The notes under the pieces: model-generated
What the model was told of the DNA's origin: nothing
Seen by the model: the letters and a program-made list of their open reading frames with translations, nothing else
The model's database searches: none
Shown: piece after piece, positions 31,434 to 38,274 of the stretch
Position numbering within the stretch: position 1 is the stretch's first letter
How the letters are laid out: the number at the start of each line of letters is the position of its first letter
Program-made: the position numbers and the translations under genes
Assembly: GCF_028292965.1 (NCBI RefSeq)
Contig: NZ_JAQGLG010000106.1
Coordinates: 1-38,274, forward strand
Direction: 5' to 3'
Source of the DNA: Sphingomonas bacterium
GTDB taxonomy: Bacteria; Pseudomonadota; Alphaproteobacteria; Sphingomonadales; Sphingomonadaceae
DNA length: 38,274 bases

Positions 31434-32232
31434 AGCGATCGCCGAAGCGGCATCGCGCTTCGCCTTCTCCGAAACCTGGCGCCTCGATGCGGAGCTACTG
31501 ATGGCCCATGCCCTCGGCATCACCCGCGAGGCGTTGCTGCTGTGCCATCTCGACGATCCGGTGCCCGCAGCTTTCGCCGCGCTGGTCGAACGCCGCGCCG
31601 CGCAGGAGCCGATCGCCTATATCACGGGCACACGCGCCTTCTGGACGATCGATATCGCGGTCGGCCCCGGCGCGCTCATTCCACGCGCCGACAGCGAGAC
31701 ACTGATCGAAGCGGCGGTCGAACACTTCCGCGACCGCGCTCCGGCGCGCATCCTCGATCTCGGCACCGGGCCGGGCACGCTATTGCTCGCCGCGCTCGAT
31801 CAATGGCCGGAGGCGAGCGGTTTGGGCGTGGACGCATCGGATATCGCGCTGGCGTTGGCGCGGGACAACGCCACGCGGCTCGACATGGCGTCGCGGGCGA
31901 CCTTCGTCGCGGGCGACTGGGCTGCCGGTTTGACCGGGCGTTTCGACCTGATCCTTGCCAACCCGCCCTATATCGGCACTGAGGAATCGTTGCTCGACGA
32001 GGTTCGCGCGTACGAACCCGCCGCCGCGCTGTTCGCCGGCCCGGACGGCCTCGACGATTATCGCATCATCGCGCCGCAACTTCCCGCATTGCTAGCGCCC
32101 GGTGGCGCCGCGATTCTCGAAATCGGATCGACACAGACCAACGCTGTAACCGCACTTCTCGTCGCCGAGGGGCTGGCCGTAACGCCGCGAAACGACCTTG
32201 GCGGGCGACCGCGTGCGCTGGTCGCGACTTGA
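31345..32232 (+). CDS. prmC: Release factor glutamine methyltransferase
   Basis: The protein has 295 residues from GTG 31345; GGAGG (31330-31334) lies ten bases upstream, itself part of a repeat. GTG 31381 would give 283 residues. PrmC methylates the GGQ Gln of RF1 and RF2. Family features are the N-terminal bundle AIAEAASRFAF, RLDAELLMAHALGITREALL and YITGTRAFWTIDIAV with PGALIPRADSETLIE, then the SAM-binding site ARILDLGTGPGTLLLAALD and the catalytic NPPY at 206-209 in ILANPPYIGTEE. The first 30 or so residues (SASPPPTPPASGRGVRR part) are encoded by repeat DNA and are unlike other PrmC N-termini. No start codon exists between the repeat and the conserved part. Confidence 0.92.
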   Translation: MGYRPASDGSFAVSASPPPTPPASGRGVRRAIAEAASRFAFSETWRLDAELLMAHALGITREALLLCHLDDPVPAAFAALVERRAAQEPIAYITGTRAFWTIDIAVGPGALIPRADSETLIEAAVEHFRDRAPARILDLGTGPGTLLLAALDQWPEASGLGVDASDIALALARDNATRLDMASRATFVAGDWAAGLTGRFDLILANPPYIGTEESLLDEVRAYEPAAALFAGPDGLDDYRIIAPQLPALLAPGGAAILEIGSTQTNAVTALLVAEGLAVTPRNDLGGRPRALVAT

Positions 32233-32488
32233 ATTGACCCGCATCGGGTACAATATTCCTCTTGGCGAATGTCACGCCACCGGCTATGAGCCGGACAGGG
32301 GCACGCGATCTCAACGATAAGCAGTTGGAATCGGGCGGTTGCCCATCTCCTTGGTCATGAAGTCGCTGCAGTCCGGCGACCGTGGCAGGACCGCTCGACC
32401 GATGGTCGGTGAGCGATCCCGGGGAGCACGCCTCCTATTTTTCGGAGCATGAGACCGCGTTGGTTTTAAGGGACGAGGACAGCAACAG
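32233..32488 (+). other. 256-bp gap; probable long 5' leader of the DUF4167 gene
   Basis: No convincing gene lies here. TTGAAT (32229-32234) and AATATT (32252-32257), 17 bases apart, are a weak promoter candidate at the start of the gap. If used, it would give a leader of more than 200 bases. A small hairpin (CCTCC-N8-GGAG, about 32430-32450) lies about 40 bases before the TTG start. No known riboswitch class was recognised. Confidence 0.35.
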
Positions 32489-33502
32489 TTGATCAACAAT
32501 CGTCAAGCCGGCCGCCGTCGCGGCCGTGGCGGGCAGCAACAGCGCTCGCAGGGTGGTAACCCGGGTCGTCAGGATAACGGCAACCGTATCGACAGTCGCG
32601 CACGTGGCAATGCCGCGCAGCTGCTCGAGAAATACAAGAATCTCGCCCGCGACTCGCAGATGCAGGGCGATCGGGTGAACACCGAATATTACCTCCAGTT
32701 CGCGGACCATTATTTCCGCGTGCTGGCCGAGACGCGCTCGCGCTTCGAGGAAACGCGCCGTCAGAACGGCCAGCCGTTCGACGAGGACGAGCAGGATTAT
32801 GACGACGATGGCGAGCCCGTTGCCCGCGTCGAGCGTCAGGGCCAGGGCATCCCCTATCAGGGCAACCAGGGCGGCAATTACCAGGGCACTCGCGATGACC
32901 AGCAGGACGATGATCGTCCGCGCCAGTATAATGGCAATGGTAATGGCGATGGCGGCAATAACGGCAATGGCGGTTACGATCGCCAGGAACGCCAAGGCCA
33001 AGGACAGGACCGTCAGGATCGCCCGCAGCGTCAGGACCGTTACGAGCGCCAGGATCGTCCGGATCGCTCCGAGCAGCGCCCCGATCGTCAGGCGCGTCCG
33101 GAACGCGCCGAGCGGCCCGCCCGCCTCGAGGGCGGTGAGCGGCAGGCCCGCCCGGAGGGCGGTGAACGGCAGGATCGCCCGGAGCGCAACGGCAACAACA
33201 ATGGCGGCAACAATGCCCGCTATGAGCAGGATCGCCCCGAGCCGCGCGCCAATCGTGCCGAGCGTTTCGAGGCGGCGTCCGCGCCGGCCCCGGTCGTCGA
33301 GGCCGAAGCGCCGGCCGAGCAGCCGCGTCGCCGCGGTCGCCCGCGTCGCGAGGACGCCGAGGCTCCGGCTTCGTTCGATGCCAATTTGCTGCCGCCGGCG
33401 CTGACCGTCGCCGCCAATAACGGCGACGAAGCCCCGGCCGAGGAAGCGCCGCGTCGCCGCGGTCGCCCCCGGCTCAAGCCGGCCGAGACGCCAGCGAGCT
33501 GA
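32489..33502 (+). CDS. DUF4167 protein with charged repeats and two AT-hook-like motifs
   Basis: The protein has 337 residues from TTG 32489; GAGGA (32475-32479) is nine bases upstream. The basic N-terminus (NRQAGRRRGRGGQQQRSQGG) leads into the conserved DUF4167 core at about 31-85: DSRARGNAAQLLEKYKNLAR, DSQMQGDRVNTEYYLQFADH and YFRVLAETRSRFEE. The middle is low-complexity, first acidic (DEDEQDYDDDGE), then rich in Gln/Asn/Gly, then repeated RQDRPER-like units (about 165-235). The C-terminus has two near-identical motifs, PRRRGRPRRE and PRRRGRPRLK, with the GRP core of AT-hooks. It suggests a nucleic-acid-binding protein with a long disordered tail. A terminator follows. Confidence 0.83.
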   Translation: MINNRQAGRRRGRGGQQQRSQGGNPGRQDNGNRIDSRARGNAAQLLEKYKNLARDSQMQGDRVNTEYYLQFADHYFRVLAETRSRFEETRRQNGQPFDEDEQDYDDDGEPVARVERQGQGIPYQGNQGGNYQGTRDDQQDDDRPRQYNGNGNGDGGNNGNGGYDRQERQGQGQDRQDRPQRQDRYERQDRPDRSEQRPDRQARPERAERPARLEGGERQARPEGGERQDRPERNGNNNGGNNARYEQDRPEPRANRAERFEAASAPAPVVEAEAPAEQPRRRGRPRREDAEAPASFDANLLPPALTVAANNGDEAPAEEAPRRRGRPRLKPAETPAS

Positions 33503-33520
33503 GCCGCTCGTCCCGATGCG

Positions 33521-33559
33521 AAAAAGGGGTCGATCCATCACGGATCGGCCCCTTTTTTC
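33521..33559 (+). terminator. Rho-independent terminator after the DUF4167 gene
   Basis: GGGGTCGATCC (33526-33536) pairs with GGATCGGCCCC (33542-33552) through one G-U pair, with a five-base loop. TTTTTT follows at 33553-33558, and AAAAA precedes the stem, so it could also work in the opposite direction. Confidence 0.88.
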
Positions 33560-33617
33560 TTTGCGCTGTTAGGGCTTGGCCCTAGCATCGCCGCAGCACG
33601 GCAGCGGGAGAGTGGCG

Positions 33618-35009
33618 ATGCGCGGACGGATCATGCTGGCGGCGCTCGCCTGGCCGGCGGTGGCAGCGGCGCAGACGACACCCGTCATGCCCACCGGGCT
33701 TTCCGCGCAAGGCGATGTGGCGGTGACCATCTATCAGAACGGCCAGGCATTGATCCAGGACGTGCGCCAACTCGATCTGCCCGGCGGCCGCACGCGTCAA
33801 GAATTCCCCGATGTGTCTGCGCAGATCCGCTCGGAAACGGTGACACTCTCGGGTCCGGGGCTTGGCGTGGTCGAGCAGAATTTCGACTACGACCTGCTGT
33901 CGCCCGACAAGCTGATGGAAAAGGCGGTCGGCTCGGTTCTCACCATCGTCCGCACCAACCCCGCAACGGGCGTGGAAACGCGCGAACAGGCCAAGGTGCT
34001 CGCCGCCAATGGCGGCATCGTGCTGCAGATCGGCAACCGCATCGAGGTGCTGCGTGACGATGGCCTTCCGGTGCGCGTGGTGTTCGACAAGGTGCCCGAC
34101 AATCTGCGCGCGCGGCCCACCCTGTCGGTGACGATCCAGGCCGATCACGCCGGTCACGTCCCAACGACGCTCACCTATCTCACCCCGGGCATGAACTGGA
34201 CCAGCGACTATGTGATGCTGTTCGACGAGGGCAAGGGCACCGTCGATGTGCAAGGCTGGGTGACGCTGACCAACAATACCGGCACGACCTATCGCAATGC
34301 CAACGTGCTGCTGATCGCGGGCAACCCGAACCGCGTGGCGGGTGATTTCTCACGTCTTGCCGAAACCCGGCTCGATGTAGCGGGAACGGAGAGCGGTACG
34401 CGCGAGCGGCTCGGCGACTATTATCTCTATCCATTGGCCGAACGCACCACGATCGCCAACGCCCAGCAGAAGCAGGTCAGCTTTCTCGACGTGAAGGCGG
34501 CGCCGGCGCGACGCGCTTATGAATGGGTCAATGGCTGGCTGGCGACGAACGATGAACCGCGCAGCGCCGCGAGCGTGATCAAATTCTCCTCGGCGAAGAG
34601 CGGGGGGCTGGGCGACCAGCTGCCATCGGGCACGATGCGCGTCTATATGCGCGACGCGCAGGGTGATCCGCAGTTTGTCGGGGAAAGCCGGATCGATGCG
34701 ACGCCGATGGGATCGCAAATGTCGCTGCGTACCGGTGACGCGTTCGACGTGAAGGGCCAGGCGGTGACGGTCGAGCGCAAGCGCCTGTCGTCCGACCGCT
34801 GGCGCACGACGATGCGCTATGATTTCACCAACGCCCGCCCCGCCGCCGTCACGGTCGATGTCGCGCAGGACGGCTTGTGGGGCGATGTGCGCGTCACCGA
34901 CCAGTCGCTCGCCGGCGCGCGCGTTTCGGCCGACCGTATGGAATGGAAGGTGCCGGTGCCGGCCAACGGCAAGGCGTCGCTCAGCGTGGTGTTCGACACG
35001 CGCTATTGA
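33618..35009 (+). CDS. Secreted DUF4139 domain protein (copy 1)
   Basis: The protein has 463 residues from ATG 33618, with GGGAG at 33605-33609. The signal peptide MRGRIMLAALAWPAVAAAQ is clear. The mature part is mostly beta strand and carries the DUF4139 domain (about 180-463): YLTPGMNWTSDYVMLFDEGK, GWVTLTNNTGTTYRNANVLL, YYLYPLAERTTIANAQQKQV with SFLD, and the end of the domain WKVPVPANGKASLSVVFDTR. The N-terminal part holds VAVTIYQNGQALIQDVRQLD. The function of the domain is unknown, though the NNTGTTYRNA-type repeat suggests an Ig-like beta fold. The next gene, five bases later, is a distant paralogue. Confidence 0.85.
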   Translation: MRGRIMLAALAWPAVAAAQTTPVMPTGLSAQGDVAVTIYQNGQALIQDVRQLDLPGGRTRQEFPDVSAQIRSETVTLSGPGLGVVEQNFDYDLLSPDKLMEKAVGSVLTIVRTNPATGVETREQAKVLAANGGIVLQIGNRIEVLRDDGLPVRVVFDKVPDNLRARPTLSVTIQADHAGHVPTTLTYLTPGMNWTSDYVMLFDEGKGTVDVQGWVTLTNNTGTTYRNANVLLIAGNPNRVAGDFSRLAETRLDVAGTESGTRERLGDYYLYPLAERTTIANAQQKQVSFLDVKAAPARRAYEWVNGWLATNDEPRSAASVIKFSSAKSGGLGDQLPSGTMRVYMRDAQGDPQFVGESRIDATPMGSQMSLRTGDAFDVKGQAVTVERKRLSSDRWRTTMRYDFTNARPAAVTVDVAQDGLWGDVRVTDQSLAGARVSADRMEWKVPVPANGKASLSVVFDTRY

Positions 35010-35014
35010 TCCAG

Positions 35015-36565
35015 ATGCGTGGCCTCGCCCTCCTAATCGCGCTTCTCGCTGCCAGTCCGGCGGCGGCACAAAGCGTGGTCACGTCTGACCATGTCGATAG
35101 CGTGTCGGTGACGCTGTACCGCGATCCGACCCGCGCCGGGGGCGGGATCGATCCGAACTGGCCGGCCGGCTACGCCTTGATCACGGAAACGCGAACCATC
35201 GCGATCCCCGCCGGGCGGGCAGTGCTGCGCTTCGAAGGCGTCGCCCAGGGCATGCTGCCGGAAAGCGCGATCATCGTCGGCCTGCCGCATGGCGTGGTCG
35301 AGAAGAATCGCGATGCGCGGCTGCTCTCGCCGGCGGCATTAGTCGACACTTATCTCAAGCGCCGCGTGACGATCCGGCGCACCGATCGCAAGACCGGCAA
35401 GGTGAGTGCAGGCGAGGCGATCATTGAAGCCGGCCCCGATGGCGGCGTGCTGTTGACCACGGCGGACGGGGTTGAAGCGCTGGGGTGTTCCGGCTTGCCG
35501 AACAGCCTGTCCTATCCCGGCGTGCCGGCTGATCTCGCCGCGCGCCCTACGCTGTCGGTGGTCACCGACAGTCCGGCCGCAATGACGGTGACGGTGCGAT
35601 TGTCCTATCTCGCACAAGGGTTCGACTGGGCTGCCAATTATGTCGTCCAGGTGGCGCCGGATGGGCGAACGCTCGACCTGTTCGCCTGGATGACCATAGC
35701 CAATGGCGGCAGCGAAGGCTTTGGCGGCGCGCATACCCAGGCGGTGGCGGGCGCCTTGCACCGCGAGGATGCCGCTGACCTGCCCGAGGGAACAGCGCCT
35801 GACCTGCACCTGCAATGTTGGCCGATGGATATCACCTCGACCCATGACAAATGGAGTGTCGCGCGACTGCCGTTGCCGGCATCGGGGCGACCTGACATTC
35901 GCGGCGAGGCTTATGATATTGTCGTCATAGCCAATCGCCGCGTCGAGGCTTTCGCAGGCGTGCCAACGGCGATCGCCACGATTTCTTCGGCGATGATCGC
36001 GCGGCAGGAAGATCTCGGCGACCTCAAGCTCTATCGCATTCCCGAACCGGTGACCGTGGCCGCGCGCAGCCGCAAGCAGGTCGCGATTATTGATCGCCAT
36101 GCGGTGCCGTTCGAGACCTTCCATATCGGCATGTTCGATGATCGCGGCAGCGGCAGCCAGCCGACCGGCCTGATATTACGCATACAGAATCGATTGGCGG
36201 ATCATCTCGGCCTGCCGTTGCCCGCCGGCGGGGTCGCGGTGTTCGAGCCGCGCGGCGGCGTATCGCTGCTGGTGGGCGAAAGCGCGCTCGCCGATCGCGC
36301 GGTGGGCGAAGAGGTGGAGTTCGGTGCCGGGGCGAGCAGTGATGTGCGTTATCAGATAACGCGACTGCCGGTGGAGAAGCGCAAGCAAGCATATCGTATA
36401 ACGGTCACCAACGCGCGCACCATGCCGGCGAATTTCGAAATGGCATTGCCCGGTCGCAAGGTCAGCAGCGCGACCGTGCTGATAGAACATAAGGGCCGCA
36501 AGACCTGGCGTGTGCTCGTGCCCAGCAATTGTCAGACGACGATCGACGTGACGATCGAGGATTAG
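35015..36565 (+). CDS. Secreted DUF4139-like protein (copy 2, divergent)
   Basis: The protein has 516 residues from ATG 35015, five bases after the stop of copy 1. The signal peptide MRGLALLIALLAASPAAAQ is clear. The same plan as copy 1 is visible: VSVTLYRDPTRAGGGIDPNW, GYALITETRTIAIPAGRAVL, RLSYLAQGFDWAANYVVQVA (matching copy 1 YLTPGMNWTSDYVML), LKLYRIPEPVTVAARSRKQV with AIID, and the end GRKTWRVLVPSNCQTTIDVT. It is longer by about 50 residues, mainly in a middle loop (ADLPEGTAPDLHLQCWPMDI). The two probably form a functional pair in the periplasm. The stop overlaps the convergent small gene by four bases. Confidence 0.8.
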   Translation: MRGLALLIALLAASPAAAQSVVTSDHVDSVSVTLYRDPTRAGGGIDPNWPAGYALITETRTIAIPAGRAVLRFEGVAQGMLPESAIIVGLPHGVVEKNRDARLLSPAALVDTYLKRRVTIRRTDRKTGKVSAGEAIIEAGPDGGVLLTTADGVEALGCSGLPNSLSYPGVPADLAARPTLSVVTDSPAAMTVTVRLSYLAQGFDWAANYVVQVAPDGRTLDLFAWMTIANGGSEGFGGAHTQAVAGALHREDAADLPEGTAPDLHLQCWPMDITSTHDKWSVARLPLPASGRPDIRGEAYDIVVIANRRVEAFAGVPTAIATISSAMIARQEDLGDLKLYRIPEPVTVAARSRKQVAIIDRHAVPFETFHIGMFDDRGSGSQPTGLILRIQNRLADHLGLPLPAGGVAVFEPRGGVSLLVGESALADRAVGEEVEFGAGASSDVRYQITRLPVEKRKQAYRITVTNARTMPANFEMALPGRKVSSATVLIEHKGRKTWRVLVPSNCQTTIDVTIED

Positions 36566-36840
36566 TCCCGCCCGTCGACATGCTCGTCATGCCCCGTGCC
36601 CGAGCTGAGAAACACCAGGCCCATCAGCGCCGCGGCCATCAGCACCGAGCCGCCGATCCCCCCAATCGCAGCGAGAATCGCCACCCAGCTCAGCGGTCCG
36701 TAGAAATATTCGAGCCCGATGATCGAGGCGATGACGGTGAGCAGGGCAGCGAGTCCCATCCACATCATCAACCGGCGATAGCGCGCCCAGGCGAAAGCTG
36801 CCTGTTCGGGATCGTCCAGGCCATGCGGCGTGCTGTCCAT
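36562..36840 (-). CDS. Small two-span membrane protein
   Basis: The protein has 92 residues. The soluble N-terminus (MDSTPHGLDDPEQAAFAWAR) is followed by two spans, LMMWMGLAALLTVIASIIGL and WVAILAAIGGIGGSVLMAAA with LMGLVFLS. A His/Asp-rich tail GHDEHVDGRD could bind a metal. This general form is common among conserved hypothetical membrane proteins of sphingomonads. No function is known. It is divergent from the CBS-domain gene by 79 bp and overlaps the DUF4139 copy 2 stop. Confidence 0.7.
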   Translation of the reverse strand: MDSTPHGLDDPEQAAFAWARYRRLMMWMGLAALLTVIASIIGLEYFYGPLSWVAILAAIGGIGGSVLMAAALMGLVFLSSGTGHDEHVDGRD

Positions 36841-36919
36841 GCTTCCCTTTGGTCCCGAAAGGTGGGATCATCAATGGCCTCATGAGCGGACAAATTCCGC
36901 CACCGATTAGGAGGCAGTG

Positions 36920-37348
36920 ATGACCATCGCGACGATCCTGGTGAGCAAGGGGCATGAGGTGATTTCGGTCACCGCCCGGCAAAGCGTGGCCGAGGGGGTC
37001 AGCGCACTCGCCGAGCGACGTATCGGCGCCCTGCCGGTGATGGACGGCGACGAGGTTGTCGGCATCTTCTCGGAGCGCGATGTGATCCACGCCATCAACG
37101 CGCATGGCGCCGCCGCACTCGGCCGCACGATCGGCGAGGTGATGACGGCGCCGGCAATTACCGTCGGCCCTGACGAACCGGCGATCGGCGCGCTGTCGCT
37201 GATGACCCGGCGCCGGGTGCGCCATCTTCCCGTCATCGAGAAGGGTGTGGTGATCGGCGTCGTGTCGATCGGCGACCTCGTCAAATACCGCATCGACCGG
37301 ATCGAGGCCGATGCCGAGGCCATGCGCTCTTATATACAGTCCGCATGA
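36920..37348 (+). CDS. Two-CBS-domain protein
   Basis: The protein has 142 residues from ATG 36920; GGAGG (36910-36914) is five bases upstream, which favours it over GTG 36917. It consists of a pair of CBS motifs with no other domain. The first (about 8-70) reads VISVTARQSVAEGVSALAER, RIGALPVMDGDEVVGIFSER. The second (about 75-135) reads VMTAPAITVGPDEPAIGALS, RVRHLPVIEKGVVIGVVSIG, DLVKYRI. CBS pairs bind adenosine nucleotides and report on energy state. Free-standing pairs often act as regulatory partners of other proteins. The rRNA operon follows on the same strand after about 230 bases without a gene. Confidence 0.92.
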   Translation: MTIATILVSKGHEVISVTARQSVAEGVSALAERRIGALPVMDGDEVVGIFSERDVIHAINAHGAAALGRTIGEVMTAPAITVGPDEPAIGALSLMTRRRVRHLPVIEKGVVIGVVSIGDLVKYRIDRIEADAEAMRSYIQSA

Positions 37349-37579
37349 GTCTCCTTGGCCGGTAAATCGGCGCGCGGGCTGTTGAATGGCCAGCCGCGCA
37401 CCGGAATCTCGCCTGAATCGGAGGCTTTTGGGTGTGAATCGGCCGACTCAAAGCGTTGATTCGGGTGCCTCGGGGACGAGTCGGCGGGCGTCCAACATCC
37501 ACCCGCCTCAAAATCACTCAAAATATATGTCTATTTTCAGTATCTTACCGGCAGAGTGAAACAAAATTGCAAAAAGCGT
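37349..37579 (+). other. Non-coding region upstream of the rRNA promoter
   Basis: No gene was found. A stem with one bulge (GCGCGG-GCTG with CAGC-CGCGC, about 37370-37397) follows the CBS gene. GCCGACTC (37441-37448) and GAGTCGGC (37478-37485) form another dyad. From about 37507 the DNA turns A+T-rich up to the -35 box, as expected of an UP element of a strong rRNA promoter. Confidence 0.5.
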
Positions 37580-37608
37580 TTGACGGGTCGGAGCCTCCTA
37601 CATATAGG
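37580..37608 (+). promoter_or_regulatory. rRNA operon promoter
   Basis: TTGACG (37580-37585) and TATAGG (37603-37608) are separated by exactly 17 bases. An A+T-rich tract with short A- and T-runs (37507-37575) precedes it like an UP element. It lies about 310 bases before the 16S 5' end, so transcripts carry a long leader. Confidence 0.8.
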
Positions 37609-37712
37609 ACCTCTCACCGCAGCGGTGGGCCACACGGTTCGCTTCTACGGTCACCAGAAACCAGGCGCCGCACCGCCCCACTAAAAAGGGGTTCGGGATG
37701 GCGTCGGGCTTT

Positions 37713-37726
37713 TGCGCTCTTTGACA
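37713..37726 (+). promoter_or_regulatory. boxA-like antitermination site in the rRNA leader
   Basis: TGCGCTCTTTGACA in the leader resembles the boxA consensus TGCTCTTTAACA recognised by the Nus factor complex. Its location between promoter and 16S is as expected. The rest of the leader (37609-37919) holds no protein-like frame; the short open frames there are chance. Confidence 0.7.
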
Positions 37727-37919
37727 TTGTTGGTTTAGATGAAGGGACATGTGGGCGGCGGCTCCGGGTCCAACGTTTTCAAGGCGTTGGTAACTCGGTT
37801 AAAGCTAAGTCGCTCTTACATTGTCCTTCACGTATCCATACGTAAGAATTATTGTGCAGAGCGGCTCCTTGAAATGAGCGGCCTGATCGTGGAATTCCAC
37901 TGCGATCTTGTCGTACATA

Positions 37920-38274
<355 letters not shown>

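Noticed and set aside
32435..33541. Open frame of 368 codons on the minus strand opposite the DUF4167 gene
   Set aside because: It is a mirror of the repetitive Arg/Gln/Asp coding sequence, gives a monotonous Ala/Leu/Ile/Thr product, and crosses the terminator.

Overview
The window is chromosomal DNA of a high-GC alphaproteobacterium of the order Sphingomonadales, most likely Sphingomonas or a close relative. The best evidence is the start of a 16S rRNA gene at the right edge, whose text reads as a sphingomonad 16S. The Tol-Pal, ispG, hisS and prfA proteins and the dense, overlapping gene packing agree with this. Coding DNA is about 65% G+C.

Layout. 1-4077: 3' end of lysC, a flavin-dependent nitronate monooxygenase-like oxidoreductase, a YdeI-like protein, and a convergent two-gene ABC exporter. 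4230-5706: a small secreted protein, a REP-like palindrome pair, and a membrane protein/XRE regulator pair behind two abutting 18-bp operator-like dyads. 5780-10753: the Tol-Pal envelope operon (ybgC-tolQ-tolR-tolA-tolB-pal), with an extra stand-alone TolA C-terminal domain gene between tolA and tolB. 11065-13460: a four-gene operon (SPFH protein, Arc-like regulator, small membrane protein, alpha/beta hydrolase) behind a perfect 16-bp palindrome. 13598-17873: S1/P1-type nuclease, a large HAD protein of the COG5610 type, and an isoaspartyl peptidase. 17797-21257: two tandem membrane acyltransferases separated by a relic of a second isoaspartyl peptidase gene, with a divergent membrane-bound LytTR regulator. 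21271-24852: ispG, a GIY-YIG gene enclosed in a perfect 26-bp inverted repeat, then a coupled run of DMT transporter, GNAT, SMR exporter and TfoX-N genes. 24809-28746: a frameshifted membrane protein gene, ppa, an M61 peptidase and a DUF1345 protein. 28859-32232: hisS-prfA-prmC. 32489-37348: a DUF4167 protein, two DUF4139 proteins, a small membrane protein and a CBS-domain protein. 37580-38274: rRNA operon promoter, leader and the first 355 bases of 16S.

Most genes are housekeeping or ordinary sphingomonad genes. The most unusual points are: (1) hisS, whose C-terminal domain is about 52% G+C and does not look like a standard HisRS anticodon-binding domain; (2) the GIY-YIG gene inside perfect inverted REP-like repeats; (3) prmC, whose N-terminus is read out of a palindromic repeat; (4) the duplicated free-standing TolA domain; (5) the acyltransferase duplication that carried along, and then lost, an asparaginase-family gene; and (6) two small putative autoregulated membrane operons with clear operator-like palindromes. 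No prophage, CRISPR array or transposase gene was seen.
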